Positions 1 through 48,220 are shown, counted from the first letter of the stretch. The stretch: DNA of 64,000 nt from Amphibalanus amphitrite (GCF_019059575.1 NW_024882903.1:62001-126000), one strand, 5' to 3'. Notes: a model not told the origin generated them from the sequence alone. Program-made: numbers and translations.

Positions 1-1444
1 TGAGTTATGTACCCCGAAAGAACACTCTTAGACAGCTGGTAATCCATCCTGAAAAGTCTGTTTACCAACTTTCTAGCCCTTTGACCTTTTTGATGGCCAC
101 TTTGGCGCCACACAGTTTTGGCCACTTGGCTCATTCCTGAGGGCTGGCTAGAAAGAGGATAAACTTGCAGTTATTGACTCCCAACAAATCATCGGCGTCA
201 CTTGCTGACTGTGCGTCCAGTTAGCGATGGATATTGGCTACAGACTGGTAGGCCTCAATCACCCTCAATCGTCGCGAATGGTCACGTGCTGACTAAATAC
301 TGAGACGTACCCGTATCGGAGACCTCTATGTTGCGGCGTTAGCCGTCTCTGTAGGAAGCGGGCTCTCTAGCAAAAACTATTTTGTCTACAGAAATTAGCT
401 ACTGTGGAGCATATTTCTACCAGCCATGGCAACCATGTAAGCTCAGTTATGAACCAATTTCAGCGTGCCTTTAAGCAAGAAAGCTTAAAAACGTAAAATT
501 TAGGTGAGAACGAACTTATGGGACACCCTGTAGATAGGAGGCTTTCGGTGCGCCAGCCGTGTGCTGGAATTTCTGGTCTGAATCAGCAGCCTCGCTTTGA
601 AAGCTGTAAAGCTGCCGAGCTCGCCCGACATAATGTTTTGAGGCGACGATTGAGGAAATGGATTACAATATTTTCCTCTGTCACTTCTCCATGCTCCAGC
701 GCTCCAGCAGCCATAATCTAAAGAATGATCAGGAAAAGTAGTTTTATGTTGCTTTCATGTTTTTTTTTTCTGCCAAAATATCTGCACAGTTCCATGCCAC
801 TGAATCATGCTAGTTACTCCTCCCTCCTCCACGTTGTCTTTCTGTTTGTACCGCTCGGTGTATCCCCGCCACCAGATATATTTTCCTAAACTGGGAGACG
901 TGTGGACTATGGACTGTGTAGCCCTGCCTCAGACACGTGCCCCGGAACTGGGCAGCGGGGCCGGACCGTGCCGTTCTGGCGGCGCCCCGCCGGGCACTGA
1001 TAAAGACCGATGTGCGGCGCGTACGTGGGCGATCCGCGCGGCGTCGCCCCCGGTGCCGTGCGGGCCGGTGTCAGGGACGGTCGATGTCGCCGGTATGGGT
1101 CGGTGGAGGCGAACGCTGGTGGGAGGACGATGGGTGCTGAGCGGTGCCCCGCCCCCCGCGGCACAGGTCACGCGCCGGGCATGGCCACAGTTGGCGGGAC
1201 GGGGTGCCGTCATACACCGTCTGGCTGATCCGACAAGCTGGGAGAAAACGGCTAGCTGCTTTGCTTGAAATTAAATGCAAGGCGGGCTCCGATGGCATCA
1301 CGTTCGTGTACCACCACTGAAAAGTATTATCACCGCGGACCCATTTTGAGGGAAAAACATCCAATTTCTTTTTGAAATTATGCTACAGGCCAATAGCTTA
1401 TCACGTTGAATGGGTGTCATGTGACCAATCCTGTGCTTGTTTAG
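1..1444. other. Upstream flank, no gene recognised
   Basis: This lies 5' of the first recognisable inturned exon and is presumably intron of the same gene. The part from 880 to 1230 is GC-rich and gives open frames on both strands, but none resembles a known protein and none is bounded by a convincing acceptor-donor pair. The missing N-terminal exons of inturned (PDZ region) were looked for here and not found. Confidence 0.5.
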
Positions 1445-1958
1445 GTGTGCTGCTTTACGGCCGCTAACCCGTGCCTCTGTGTCTGTCCAGGTGTACTGCC
1501 GTACCGCCGCCAACCCGTGTCCCTGTGTCTGTTCAGGTGTACTGCGGTACCGCCGCTAACCCGTGCCTCTGTGTCTGTCCAGGTGTACTGCGGTACCGCC
1601 GCTTACCCGTGTCTCTGTGCCTGTTCAGGTGTACTGCGGTACCGCCGCCAACCCGTGTCCCTGTGTCTGTTCAGGTGTACTGCGGTACCGCCGCTAACCC
1701 GTGTCTCTGTGTCTGTTCAGATTTATGTACTGCGGTACCGCCGCTAACCCGTGTCTCTGTGTCTGTTCAGATTTATGTACTGCGGTACCGCCGTTAGCCA
1801 CTGCCTCTGTGTCTGTTCAGGTGTACTGCGGTACCGCCGCTAACCCGTGTCTCTGTGTCTGTTCAGGTGTACTGCCGTACCGCCGCTAACCCGTGTCTCT
1901 GTGTCTGTTCAGGTGTACTGCGGTACCGCCGCTAACCCCTGTCCCTGTGTCTGTTCAG
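1445..1958 (+). repeat. Tandem array of the exon 1 splice acceptor
   Basis: About eleven copies of a unit of roughly 46 bp (a few are 51 bp with an ATTTAT insertion) run head to tail into the exon. Each unit ends in a pyrimidine-rich stretch and CAG (CTGTGTCTGTTCAG), and the next unit starts with GTGTAC, which are also the first six bases of the real exon. Every unit is therefore a near-perfect copy of the acceptor plus the exon's first two codons. Only the last copy continues into conserved coding sequence at 1959. Confidence 0.85.
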
Positions 1959-38611
<36,653 letters not shown>

Positions 38612-38635
<24 letters not shown>

Positions 38636-38680
38636 CTTCGCGTGACCTGGCACGGGCCGCGATGACCTCGCGACCGGACA
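38612..38680 (+). repeat. Duplication of the stop-codon segment
   Basis: GGCACCGGGCCGCGATAACT at the stop codon is followed by GGCACGGGCCGCGATGACCT about 33 bp later, and a weaker third piece follows. The coding end is thus tandemly duplicated into the 3' UTR. Confidence 0.6.
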
Positions 38681-40747
38681 CGGGCGGCCATGTGACCTGA
38701 CCCTCGGGCCGCAGTGATCCGTGGCCTGACCCTGGGTAGACTGCGGTGACCTGGTGACCTGACCTTGACTCCAGTGACCTGATTGTCCGGGTCCGATGTG
38801 GGTGTGGATCGCAAGTTCAGATCACTCCTGGACTCGGGTGATTTTGTGACGGCAGACGACTGCTTTCACTGCTCCCACAGCGGCTCTCAGTCGCGTCCTT
38901 CCTCCCCAGTGCAATATTGCGACCGGATGAGCCAGCACGGAGTTGTGCCGTAGCTACCCGCTGGTTGCGTATCTAGTGCCAAAAGCGGCAGCGGAGCTCT
39001 ACCATGTTCCGTCCGACGTACCTGACTGGAAATGTGTGTGGACGTACAACGACTGTAGGACGACTGGAGGACTTCCCACGGCCGGTGACTCCTGACCAGG
39101 TGTGACGTCACCTGTATGACGTCACGCCATGTGGATCAAACAGACGATGTCCCCTGTCCGGCGGGTAGGGGACGGGGACACGGGACAGGTTTCCGTTGAC
39201 ACGGCCGGCGGCTGAGCGCCGCGGACACATATTGATCCGTCCCGGAGCAGACCGGCTGATGTGCTCGGTAACAGTGAGGCTCACCTATCGAAGAGGCTGA
39301 TCGTTGTTACTTGCGTACAATTTGTTTCGGGGAGGGCTGCTTTTCCCGTGTGGGTCGGGCCGCGAAGCCAGCCCTGTGCGCTTTGGGCCGCCCCTGGGCC
39401 GTACGTGATGTTATTTATCGCATTAACGTTCTATATATTCTGTACGTTGCTCTGCCATTGTTTCACATTTATACGGGTCACTCTTGATACGTACTTTTCC
39501 GTCCATTTTCAAGGCGGCTGTGCTTGTTGCAATATACATATTTATAAGTGTCTTGCGTTTTTGCCCACTCTTGTGCCGCGAATGGTTAGTTGAAGTTGAT
39601 CACGAGTCCTATTGCTCCGACTTGGTGAGGCGTGTGCCTCTGGAGTTACGCCTCTGCTGCGAGCGCTGCCCTGCCTCGGCTCTCGCCCCGTGGTCAGGTG
39701 GCAGGTCACCTCCGGACTCCGTGTTGGAAGCTGTTTGGTGTAGCCGAGACTTATGAACCGTCGGACAGTTTCAGAACCAGGGCTGATGGATTTTCGGTAA
39801 CTCCAATTACGGCTTCCAAAAATCAACCCTGGCTCCGACTCAGAGTAGAACTATCGACTCCGACTCTGCAGGTCTGCAGGTCTGCTGGTCTGGAGTGGAT
39901 AGCCTTTCGGTCACTCCGACTCCGACTCCGATTTCCAAAATAGACCCTGACTGACTCCGACTCCGATTCCGCAGCCATGTTTAGAAGTGAACTGTGCGTG
40001 CATACATATTACATAACATATGCAGTAGACATGTATTACATATTGATATATGCTGCATGCATGTATGATTTCCTACTTCATATACCTAAGCACAAATATC
40101 CCTGGGCTAGGTCATTACTAATACTAAGACGATACATACCTAAAGATAGTTAAGCTATTCCACGGCGGTCACAGGGTGCAGGTTGCCATGGTTTCCAGAC
40201 GCTGCATCAGCAGGACTAATAAACTGCCCCGGTATCTCAGCTTCCCGCAGCACAGCGGTGCTAGACGCGGAGTGGGGGACCGATCGGGAACCGGGAACCG
40301 CCCGCGGCGAATCATCGAACTCAGAGACCGGGAGCCGAGACGACAGGCTCTATTCAGGAGTTATTAATAGCCCGAGGCTCTTCAGATGTCTGCTGACGAA
40401 GTTCATCAGCGTTTTTGGAGGATACGCGAATTTTGTGTTGTCCCAGAGAGCTGTTACTAATGACCTCTCAGGCAGACCTGACTTTTCTTGAACTTCCCGG
40501 AGCCGTAAAAACATAATCGAAGTCGGATGCAGCGGCACTGACGTCGGTCACGGGAACTGCGAGTGTCGGCACTGTCCGTCAGATGGCAGTGCGGTCGGTC
40601 GTCGATAGCTGCCGGCGCGTGGCAGCGGGCCAGGCCGCAGGCGGACGGCGCGGTGGCTGGCGGTGACGGGTCGGGCGGCAGCGTCGGTGGCGGGTCGCCG
40701 GCGGGGTCGGGCGGTCCGAGACGCCGTCCAGAGACCAGATCAGGTAC
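38636..40747. other. 3' flank of inturned
   Basis: Presumed 3' UTR followed by spacer. A run of ACTCCGACTCCGA-type simple repeats lies at about 39825-39975. A sequence with a donor-like CAG/GTACGT at 40740-40742 precedes the LTR insertion, but no frame could be identified with confidence. Confidence 0.5.
40218..40223 (+). promoter_or_regulatory. Possible poly(A) signal AATAAA
   Basis: The first AATAAA noticed after the inturned stop codon, 1.58 kb downstream. It may end the transcript, but a nearer variant signal cannot be excluded. Confidence 0.25.
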
Positions 40748-40752
40748 GTCTT

Positions 40753-40986
40753 TGTGGCGACGTAGCCCTTTGCCCTCTGAACTTTGTGCAGTAGACTAGG
40801 TGGCGCTGAGCTCGTTGCGCTCGTGGGCACGGTGCGGCCGTGCAGCAGTCGGGCAGCGGCCCCCGCCGGATACCGATCACCAATACAGGACTACGTTATT
40901 CAGAACGCTAGTGTGTGAGATCGCGGACCGAGATCGCGGACCCGGAAGCTGGAACGAACTCAGCCGCGGATACTAGCGGCGTAACA
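40753..40986 (+). repeat. 5' LTR
   Basis: Starts TGTGGCGACG and ends GCGGCGTAACA, giving the standard TG...CA termini. 234 bp. Confidence 0.95.
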
Positions 40987-40989
40987 ACT

Positions 40990-41005
40990 TGGCGACGAGG
41001 ACGAG
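40990..41005 (+). other. Putative primer binding site
   Basis: TGGCGACGAGGACGAG, beginning with the TGG expected to pair with a tRNA CCA end, four bases after the LTR. The tRNA was not identified. Confidence 0.5.
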
Positions 41006-41499
41006 ATCCGCTTAGTGGTGATCTCGGAAGGAAAAGTGGCGTTCTCACGGATTTGGCGTTCTGGTGGTGCGGCACCGGTGGCCGACGCGGATATACGTCA
41101 CTGGGAAGTGACAGCGTCGGGACTCGGACAAACTCCTTTGGCGTGCTGGATGGTGCAGTGCGCGGCGGTCGGCGCGGATATACATCACGGTGAAGTGATA
41201 GCGTCGGGCCGGGTGATATTGCTTAGTGCTTAGTTCTGCTTAGTGCTTAGTATTTTTTTTTATACTGCTGCATAATTTTGTGCATTAACGCTGTAAGCTC
41301 TGCCGCTGCGTTTCGCTGTATCGTTGTTGGGAACATTTGTATTGCACCTCCGTGTTGGGTGAACAGTGGTGCGGGCGGCGACGGCGGCCGCTGGACTCTG
41401 AACTTTGGACTCTGCTCGGTGTGGCGTGACTGGTGAGTCAGCGCGGTCAGTGCAGTGTGCAGTGCCTGACCCCGGTGCAGCCTCGGGGCGGTGGCAAAC

Positions 41500-44400
41500 A
41501 TGGCGGCCGGACTGCCGAGCGTGGCTCCTTTTGCAAAGGGGATGGACTTTAGCCGGTGGCTGAAGGGTCTGGAATTCTACGCCGAGGCGATGGACATAAC
41601 AGACGACCGGCGGCGGACTGCAGTCCTGCTCCATCTAATGGGGCCGGACATCCAGGACGTGTTCGACACCCTGCCGGAGCCGGCTGCAACGGCTGCAACG
41701 TCACAATACGACACCGCTGTGGCTAAACTACGCCAATATCTGCAGCCGACGTCTAACCTTATGGCGGAACGTGTAACGTTCCACCGCACGAGCATGTACG
41801 CCGGCGAGTCATTCGACGCGTACCTGGCTCGTTTGCGGGCGGTGGCTGGGCGGTGCGGGTTCCCGGCGGCTGACCTCGACCGTGAGCTCCGGGACAGGAG
41901 CGTGGCCGGCGCGACTCCGCAAATTCAGGAGCGACTGTTGCAGACGGTCGGAACCAAAGGAGATAACTTTTCACTGCAAGATCTCCAGGCTACGGCTCGT
42001 GCATACGAGCAAACGCAAATGCTAGTGACGCAGTTCCGTAATGCGTCTCTGAGCACGGACGGCGTCGGACGGTCAACCACCGCATTGGACGAGCGGCCAG
42101 AGGTCGATGTGGTGACCTCGGGACCGGATCAGCTGAACGCTGTCCGGCAACAGCGCACGGCTGACGGTAACCGGAACCGCCAGCGGCGCACGGTCCGCTG
42201 CTACCGCTGCGGTGCGGCAGGACATTTTCAGCGGGACTGTCAGGACAGCCGACGCCCGGATGAGTCAGCGCGTGCGGCACCAGCGTCACGGCGGCCGACG
42301 GGGCCGGGGCGCCGGGAATCTGACACTCGTGGGTCCGACGGGGTCAGACCGGCACCGGAGACGCGGCGGTGCTACCGCTGCAAGCAGATCGGACATCTGC
42401 GCAGTCAATGCCGACAGCAGCCTGCCACGGCGGACATGTGGGGGCTGGGGCAGATAAACGCCGTTAACCTAACGGAGGCGGTTAAAATGACTTTACCGGT
42501 GAACGGGGTGGCCATCAAAATGGTGGTGGACACCGGCAGCCCAATCACTGCTGTGGGGCGGGACACGGTCATCCCGCGGCTGCGACTGAAACCTTCTGAA
42601 CTGCAGTTGTCGTCATTCACTGGTCACCGGATCCCTCTCCGGGGTGAGGCAGACGTCTCTGTAAGGTTTCGCGGTCGGGACCATCGACTGCGACTGGTCG
42701 TGGTGGACCTGCCTGGCGATCGCCGTCTGCTAGGCCGCGACTGGCTGCGGGCTCTGGACATCAGTGTGGGCGGCGGAGAGACGGCGGTGATGGACGTCAC
42801 TCCGGACCGAGGGACGGCGGATCTGGAGGCGGTCTGTAACAGGCACAAGTCGGTGTTTGACGGCACACCGGGGCGCATCAGTGGAGTAAAGGCGCACCTG
42901 ACACTGAAACCGGATGCACGGCCGGTGTCACGGCCGGTGCGCTCGCCTCCATATGCACTGAAACCGGCCGTCGAGCAGGAGCTCGACCGCTGGGTGCAGG
43001 CCGGGATCGCGGAAAAAGTCGGTCCAAACGACGCGCCCGGCTGGGGAACACCACTGGTGACGGTGCCACGGGCTGATGGCGGTGTGCGTCTGTGCGGTGA
43101 TTATCGACTGACGGTAAACCCGCAGCTGCAAATGGCGACGCATCCTACGCCATCCGCCGAGGACATCTTTGCGAGCGTCCGAGGACGGCGGTTCTGCAAA
43201 CTGGACCTGAAAGACGCCTTCCTGCAGCTGGAGCTCGCGGAGGAATCGCGAGATATGACAACAGTCGTCACGCACCGAGGACGGTATCGGATGAAATCTC
43301 TACCGTTCGGCATATCGGCGTGCAGTTCGGTGTTTCAGGCAGCAATCGATCACATCCTGGATGGCTTAGACGGGTGTGTGGCCTATCAAGACGATCTGCT
43401 GGTGACGGCGGCGAACATGACGGACCTGTGCGAGCGCTTGGATGAAGTGCTAACTCGGCTGGAAGCTCATGGAGTGAAGCTGAAACGGGAGAAGTGTCAA
43501 CTTGGACTTGACGAGGTGCAGTACCTCGGCTGGCGCATCTCAGCACAGGGGCTGCGTCCAGTACAGGAGAAAGTTGACGCAGTGATCGACATGCCGGACC
43601 CTAAGGATGTGAAAAGTCTGCGCAGCATCTTGGGGAGCATCAACTACTACCAGCGGGTGCTTCCCAACCTCTCCACGGAACTAGCGCCGCTGTACGATCT
43701 CTTACAGAAGGGCGCCACGTGGAAATGGACTAATGTGCACAAAAACGCACTGGTCAGAGTGCGAAAACTGCTGGCAGGGGACACAGTCCTAAAGCGGTAC
43801 GATGCAGAGGCGCCGCTCAAGCTCGTCACAGATAGCAGTGAAGTCGGCGTGGGAGCCGTGCTTCTGCAGCCTGACGAGGAAGGACTGGAGCGTCCGGTGA
43901 TGTACGCCTCTCGGACACTCACAAAAACGGAGAGGAAGTATCCGATGGTAGAGAAGGAGGCGCTGGCGGTGTCTTTCGCCGTCAAGCGTTTCGGTCAGTT
44001 TCTCTACGGCCGGAGGTGGACCCTGGTCACGGACAACAGGGCGCTGTCGCGCATCTTGAGTCCGGAGCGCGAGCTGCCAACGCTGGCGGCGGCCAGGCTC
44101 CAGCGGTATGCGCTGCAGCTCGCGGCTTTCACCTATGATGTGGAGCTACGTCCATCAGAAGACATGCACCTGGCGGACAGTCTGTCTCGTATGGCAGTGC
44201 CAGGCGGAGAGGTCGAGCCAGCGGACGCTGAGGACGACACCAGCGGCGGCTCGTATCTGCTGTTCATGGACGGAGTAGCTTCGGTTCTGACGGCCACACA
44301 ACTCGCGGCGGCGACACGCCGCGATCGGGTACTGTCGCGCGTCCTGACGTACGTGCACAGTGGGTGGCCCGGACAGGTGGAGCAGGAGCTGGCCCCGTTC

Positions 44401-45816
44401 CGTCAGAGGCGGGATGAGCTCTCCACGGACCTGGGATGTCTGCTCTGGGGTGGCAGGACGGTGGTTCCCCACTGCCTTCGGCAACAGGTGCTGGCAGAGC
44501 TGCACCAAGGTCACCTGGGCAGCGCCAAAATGAAAGGTGTGGCGCGCCGATACGTATGGTGGCCTGGTATGGACGCCGAGCTGGAGGCCCTGGCGCGTGA
44601 CTGCGCGGCTTGCATGGAAAAGCGCGGGGCACCACCGCGTGCTGAACTTCACCCTTGGGAACCGACGGACAGCTGCTGGTTCAGGGTTCACATCGACTTC
44701 GCTGGACCCTTCCAGGGCTCTTTCTTTCTGATAGTGTATGACAGCTACTCGCGCTGGGTGGAGGCAGTGCCGATGCGTGAGACCAGCACGGAAAGCACGG
44801 TGCGTGTTCTGCGCGAAATGTTCGCCAGGTTTGGATTGCCGGTCCAGGTGGTCAGCGACAATGGACCCCAGCTGACCGCCACTGCGTTCTCCCAGTTCCT
44901 GAACTCGAATGGGATTCGGCACATCAGGACAGCGCCGTGGCATCCAAGTAGCAACGGGGCGGCGGAGCGCGCAGTTCAAACCGTAAAGAATGGCTTGAAA
45001 GCTGCACTCAATGACGGAGGAACGCTTTCTCAGCGCCTCCAGCGGTTCTTGCTGGCATACCGGGTGGCGCCACACGCGACCACGGGGAGGTCTCCAGCGG
45101 AAATGATGTTGGGACGGAACGTGCGAACCAACCTGGACCTCCTAAAGCCGGATGTGCATGTGCGGCAGCGCGAGGAAAAACTTCGCCAGTGGCAGGCCGG
45201 TAGGCCAGGTCACAACAGGCAGTTCTCGATCGGAGACCACGTCTGGACACGGGCCTACGGTGGACCGTCCAAGTGGCGGCGGGGCGTCATCACCGCCCGA
45301 ACGGGCCCGCTGTCGTTCGAAGTGGACGTGGGGAGCGCGATCTGGTCGCGGCACGCCGACCAGCTGCGTCTGGCGGGCACCCAACAGGCTGCTGCAGCGT
45401 CCGATGGCGTGGAGGAAATCAGCCGGCAGCCGACGGTGGCAGCACCGAACCGTAACGGACAGGTTCCGGTGGCCCCCACAGGGATTGGCGAACCACCGGT
45501 GATCATCAGACCGGGGGTCATCGTCGGGTCAGGTGTGACCGGCGGGTCGGAAACGACGGTCAGGTCACCGGCCAAAGACAGGCCGGGGGCGACGGGCAAT
45601 GATGCTGTGACAGCACCTGCTACCGCTACCAGTGGCAGCTCCGAGGAAGCGCAGGTAGCTGCAGGCGGCGACGCTGGTGCCGAGGAGGTCAGCAGAGGTG
45701 GCGGTGCGACCTCATCGGCGACAGGAACAGGAGCTGGATCAGCAACTGGAGGCATCGCTCAGCGTGTTTCCGTCAGGCAGCGGAAGCAGCCGCGTCGCCT
45801 CATAGCCGAAATGTGA
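41500..45816 (+). CDS. Gag-Pol polyprotein of LTR retrotransposon
   Basis: A single frame of 1438 codons from the first ATG. The frame is open a few codons upstream without an ATG. Order: gag-like region (1-230); two CCHC zinc knuckles, CYRCGAAGHFQRDC near 234 and CYRCKQIGHLRSQC near 291; aspartic protease DTGS near 344; reverse transcriptase with YQDD near 629; RNase H with TDSS near 776, EKEAL and TDNRAL; integrase with HHCC finger (HQGHLGSAKM ... CAAC, about 1000-1036) and D, D, E residues (HIDFAGPF, VSDNGPQ, SSNGAAERA at about 1065, 1118, 1156); a GPY/F-like TGPLSFEV; and a Gly/Thr-rich tail. Gag and pol are fused without frameshift or stop. The domain order RT-RNaseH-IN is that of Ty3/gypsy (Metaviridae); a Mag-like lineage is possible but untested. 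Confidence 0.96.
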   Translation: MAAGLPSVAPFAKGMDFSRWLKGLEFYAEAMDITDDRRRTAVLLHLMGPDIQDVFDTLPEPAATAATSQYDTAVAKLRQYLQPTSNLMAERVTFHRTSMYAGESFDAYLARLRAVAGRCGFPAADLDRELRDRSVAGATPQIQERLLQTVGTKGDNFSLQDLQATARAYEQTQMLVTQFRNASLSTDGVGRSTTALDERPEVDVVTSGPDQLNAVRQQRTADGNRNRQRRTVRCYRCGAAGHFQRDCQDSRRPDESARAAPASRRPTGPGRRESDTRGSDGVRPAPETRRCYRCKQIGHLRSQCRQQPATADMWGLGQINAVNLTEAVKMTLPVNGVAIKMVVDTGSPITAVGRDTVIPRLRLKPSELQLSSFTGHRIPLRGEADVSVRFRGRDHRLRLVVVDLPGDRRLLGRDWLRALDISVGGGETAVMDVTPDRGTADLEAVCNRHKSVFDGTPGRISGVKAHLTLKPDARPVSRPVRSPPYALKPAVEQELDRWVQAGIAEKVGPNDAPGWGTPLVTVPRADGGVRLCGDYRLTVNPQLQMATHPTPSAEDIFASVRGRRFCKLDLKDAFLQLELAEESRDMTTVVTHRGRYRMKSLPFGISACSSVFQAAIDHILDGLDGCVAYQDDLLVTAANMTDLCERLDEVLTRLEAHGVKLKREKCQLGLDEVQYLGWRISAQGLRPVQEKVDAVIDMPDPKDVKSLRSILGSINYYQRVLPNLSTELAPLYDLLQKGATWKWTNVHKNALVRVRKLLAGDTVLKRYDAEAPLKLVTDSSEVGVGAVLLQPDEEGLERPVMYASRTLTKTERKYPMVEKEALAVSFAVKRFGQFLYGRRWTLVTDNRALSRILSPERELPTLAAARLQRYALQLAAFTYDVELRPSEDMHLADSLSRMAVPGGEVEPADAEDDTSGGSYLLFMDGVASVLTATQLAAATRRDRVLSRVLTYVHSGWPGQVEQELAPFRQRRDELSTDLGCLLWGGRTVVPHCLRQQVLAELHQGHLGSAKMKGVARRYVWWPGMDAELEALARDCAACMEKRGAPPRAELHPWEPTDSCWFRVHIDFAGPFQGSFFLIVYDSYSRWVEAVPMRETSTESTVRVLREMFARFGLPVQVVSDNGPQLTATAFSQFLNSNGIRHIRTAPWHPSSNGAAERAVQTVKNGLKAALNDGGTLSQRLQRFLLAYRVAPHATTGRSPAEMMLGRNVRTNLDLLKPDVHVRQREEKLRQWQAGRPGHNRQFSIGDHVWTRAYGGPSKWRRGVITARTGPLSFEVDVGSAIWSRHADQLRLAGTQQAAAASDGVEEISRQPTVAAPNRNGQVPVAPTGIGEPPVIIRPGVIVGSGVTGGSETTVRSPAKDRPGATGNDAVTAPATATSGSSEEAQVAAGGDAGAEEVSRGGGATSSATGTGAGSATGGIAQRVSVRQRKQPRRLIAEM

Positions 45817-45936
45817 CGGCGACACAAAGTCGTGTTCGAAGCGACTGGTTTTGCTTTGAAATAGTTTTAGACGGATGTTTAGTCTTATTTCGGCCAGTTT
45901 TTGTGTTGTCTGCTTCGCCACGACTGTCATTCCTGT

Positions 45937-45948
45937 TGAGGGGGGTAG
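45937..45948 (+). other. Polypurine tract of LTR retrotransposon
   Basis: GAGGGGGGTAG-type purine run directly upstream of the 3' LTR, the usual start of plus-strand synthesis. Confidence 0.7.
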
Positions 45949-45950
45949 TG

Positions 45951-46183
45951 TGTGGCGACGTAGCCCTTGCCCTCTGAACTTTGTGCAGTAGACTAGGTGG
46001 CGCTGAGCTCGTTGCGCTCGTGGGCACGGTGCGGCCGTGCAGCAGTCGGGCAGCGGCCCCCGCCGGATACCGATCACCAATACAGGACTACGTTATTCAG
46101 AACGCTAGTGTGTGAGATCGCGGACCGAGATCGCGGACCCGGAAGCTGGAACGAACTCAGCCGCGGATACTAGCGGCGTAACA
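45951..46183 (+). repeat. 3' LTR
   Basis: Same as the 5' LTR apart from one missing T in a T run. 233 bp. Confidence 0.95.
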
Positions 46184-46188
46184 GTCTT

Positions 46189-47738
46189 CATACGTGAGTC
46201 GATCGGCATCTCAGACACGTTGGTAGGACAATATTTATTCGGATATACAGCCAAGAACTAATATTTCGTGCCGTTCATGTACAATAATCGTTTGATATTT
46301 TGCCTATATTTTATGTTCAGTATGTACTCGAGCCTTATTCAGGATTTATAGCTTCTTTTTCATTGAATGCTGTAATCTGTATCTACATTGCATGACTTTT
46401 ATTGTCCACGTCTGCGTCATGATTCGTGGATTTTTACGGATACCTCGAAGCGACTATTGCGGGATGCGGGACACATCGTGGCAAAGAATAGGACACAGTT
46501 TGAAAATTGCAGCCATTGGTTATTGTAGGTTATCCGAGCTAAATGGTCATGTGATTGTCATTGTCCCCGTTCTCTGGATCCCCAGTTATCAATAATCCGA
46601 GTTCAGAAATCCGACCATACACGATCGGTATGCACTGTCTGGGCTGCCGAGTGCCGGTCGCCCCAGCGTAACTGGACTCCCATCGGAAGGTGCTCTGGAG
46701 TGACAGGGCCGTGGCCTACCCCCCCGGGACCCTCCCGTGTTGACTGGATACCCTCAGCCACTGCGGCACCTCACTGGTAGGGCGACTCGGCCCATTGTCT
46801 CCATACTGACCGCATCATCAAATCGTATCCGGATCCGTGAGCAATGAGCATGCCTAAATGCCGATAGTTTCTACTTAGACTGACCTGTGACTTTTTCGGT
46901 GACCTCGAGGTCAATAAAATTGGACTTTGTTTGCCGTCTAGTCTGGGGCTATCGCATGCTCTCTGATTTTTTAAATCGGTTTCGGTTTTTAACAGTTCGG
47001 AGTTCCATCGGTTTCAACAGTTTCTAACGTAGGAAACTTGCAGTCTGCAAACTCGCCCCCTCCCGTTTATGGAATTTACGCCAGTCTTGCGCATGGGTCT
47101 TTGAGCTGCATAGAACCTTCACCTTGTTTTAAATAGGCCTTACGAGGAACCGAATGGGACACTCAGAAGCCAGTGTGGGCCCTCAGAGGCGGACATCTGG
47201 TCCCACATTCACTGACCAGTATGTGAGCCTTCATAGGCCGTTAACAGTCACGACTGAGGCGGTCGCGGGGACCTCAGCGGCCAGATGGGCTCCTCAGAGA
47301 CCGATATGGGCGCTGAGAGACCTGCGTGGGACCCATGCGGTTCGAGTGGGGCTCAAAAATGCCGATGCAGATACCATGAAGAGGATGCAGTTTGGTTTGA
47401 GTCAACTGAGGGTCTCAGATGAGGTGAACTGGTGTCAACTGACTCTGAGGGGACCAGTCTGGGGCCCTATAAAAGACCGAAATGGGGATTTTAGAGGTCA
47501 GTGCCACCCCAAAAAGTCAGCACAGGGCCTTCAGCCCGGTTCAGCCCTTCAAAGGATAATACTGGCTGTGGTACACCGGTGCCGGGCGCGAGGCCCTCAG
47601 GACCGGTATGGGACTGCAAAAAGCCGGGCTGGGTTTTTCGAGCCTCGATGAGAATCGACCAAAACAACGGGCAGGACCCCACAACCTGTGGCCCTGTGGA
47701 GGTTCACAAGTTTTGGTGTTGAGAGTGGGGAGAGACAG
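46189..47738. other. Intergenic spacer
   Basis: No gene. A piece at about 46879-46990 (GACCTCGAGGTCAATAAAAT, then TCTGGGGCTATC) recurs at 63184-63275. From about 47150 to 47640 there are many degenerate, spaced GGCCCTCAGAGGCCGATATG-like units. Confidence 0.5.
47150..47640 (+). repeat. Degenerate minisatellite, about 30 bp unit
   Basis: Repeated motifs of CTCAGAGRCCGATATGGG type occur at roughly 30-bp intervals with strong divergence. The unit is old and poorly preserved. Confidence 0.45.
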
Positions 47739-48220
47739 CAGGGGCGGATCCAGAAAATCTCCAAGGGAGGGGCCATTAGAAACCAGGAGGCCCCCCCATA
47801 ATCCCACCTGTTGGAGGCCCCATCTTCCCACTTGTTGGCCCCCCCCCCTCAAAAAAAAACTGCGTCTATTGAGCTTATCTAGCTGTTCAGGCAACATCTC
47901 AACGTCTGTGCAGGCTTGGAGGCCCTCTGTGCAGGCTAGGAGGCCCTGTAAAAGTGGTCATCTCTGTGAGTATAAGAGACCTCCAAGTTATGAAAAGCTT
48001 TACCAATCTTCTAACAAAGAAGTCTTCTCAGCTAGTCTTCTAAGAAATAACTAAGTGGGTAGGTTAAAAAAACTCATCGGATTTCGGCCACTTTATTTTC
48101 AGGAGGCCCCCTTTTCAGCTTTTTAACTTTTTAACTTTTTATTTTATTTTTGAAAAAAAAATCGGCCAAGGGGGGGGGGCCATGGCCCCCATGGCCCCCC
48201 CCCCCTTGTATCCGCGCCTG
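47739..48220 (-). mobile_element. Non-autonomous hAT element (copy 2), 482 bp
   Basis: Same family as 3114-3493 in the opposite orientation, with ends CAGGGGCGGATCCAG and the inverse of CAGGCGCGGATACAAG. The exact 8-bp duplication AGAGACAG lies at 47731-47738 and 48221-48228. It keeps about 150 bp of interior that copy 1 replaces with a short AT-rich piece. Confidence 0.93.

Larger units (their letters stand above)
40753..46183 (+). mobile_element. Complete Ty3/gypsy-type LTR retrotransposon
   Basis: Two LTRs of 234 and 233 bp differ, as far as read, by a single T. The exact 5-bp target duplication GTCTT flanks the element (40748-40752 and 46184-46188). A possible primer binding site starting TGGCGACGAGGAC lies four bases after the 5' LTR, and a purine tract (GAGGGGGG) sits just before the 3' LTR. 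One uninterrupted gag-pol frame fills the interior. Near-identical LTRs and an intact frame indicate a recent insertion. There is no envelope-like frame. Confidence 0.96.

Noticed and set aside
40563..40747. Possible first exon of a downstream gene ending at a GTACGT donor
   Set aside because: No ATG-initiated frame reaches the donor and the glycine/arginine-rich reading has no known match; kept only as a remark.
41260..45755. Minus-strand open frames over the retrotransposon (up to 306 codons)
   Set aside because: They are shadows of the intact gag-pol frame in a GC-rich sequence and show no domain of their own.
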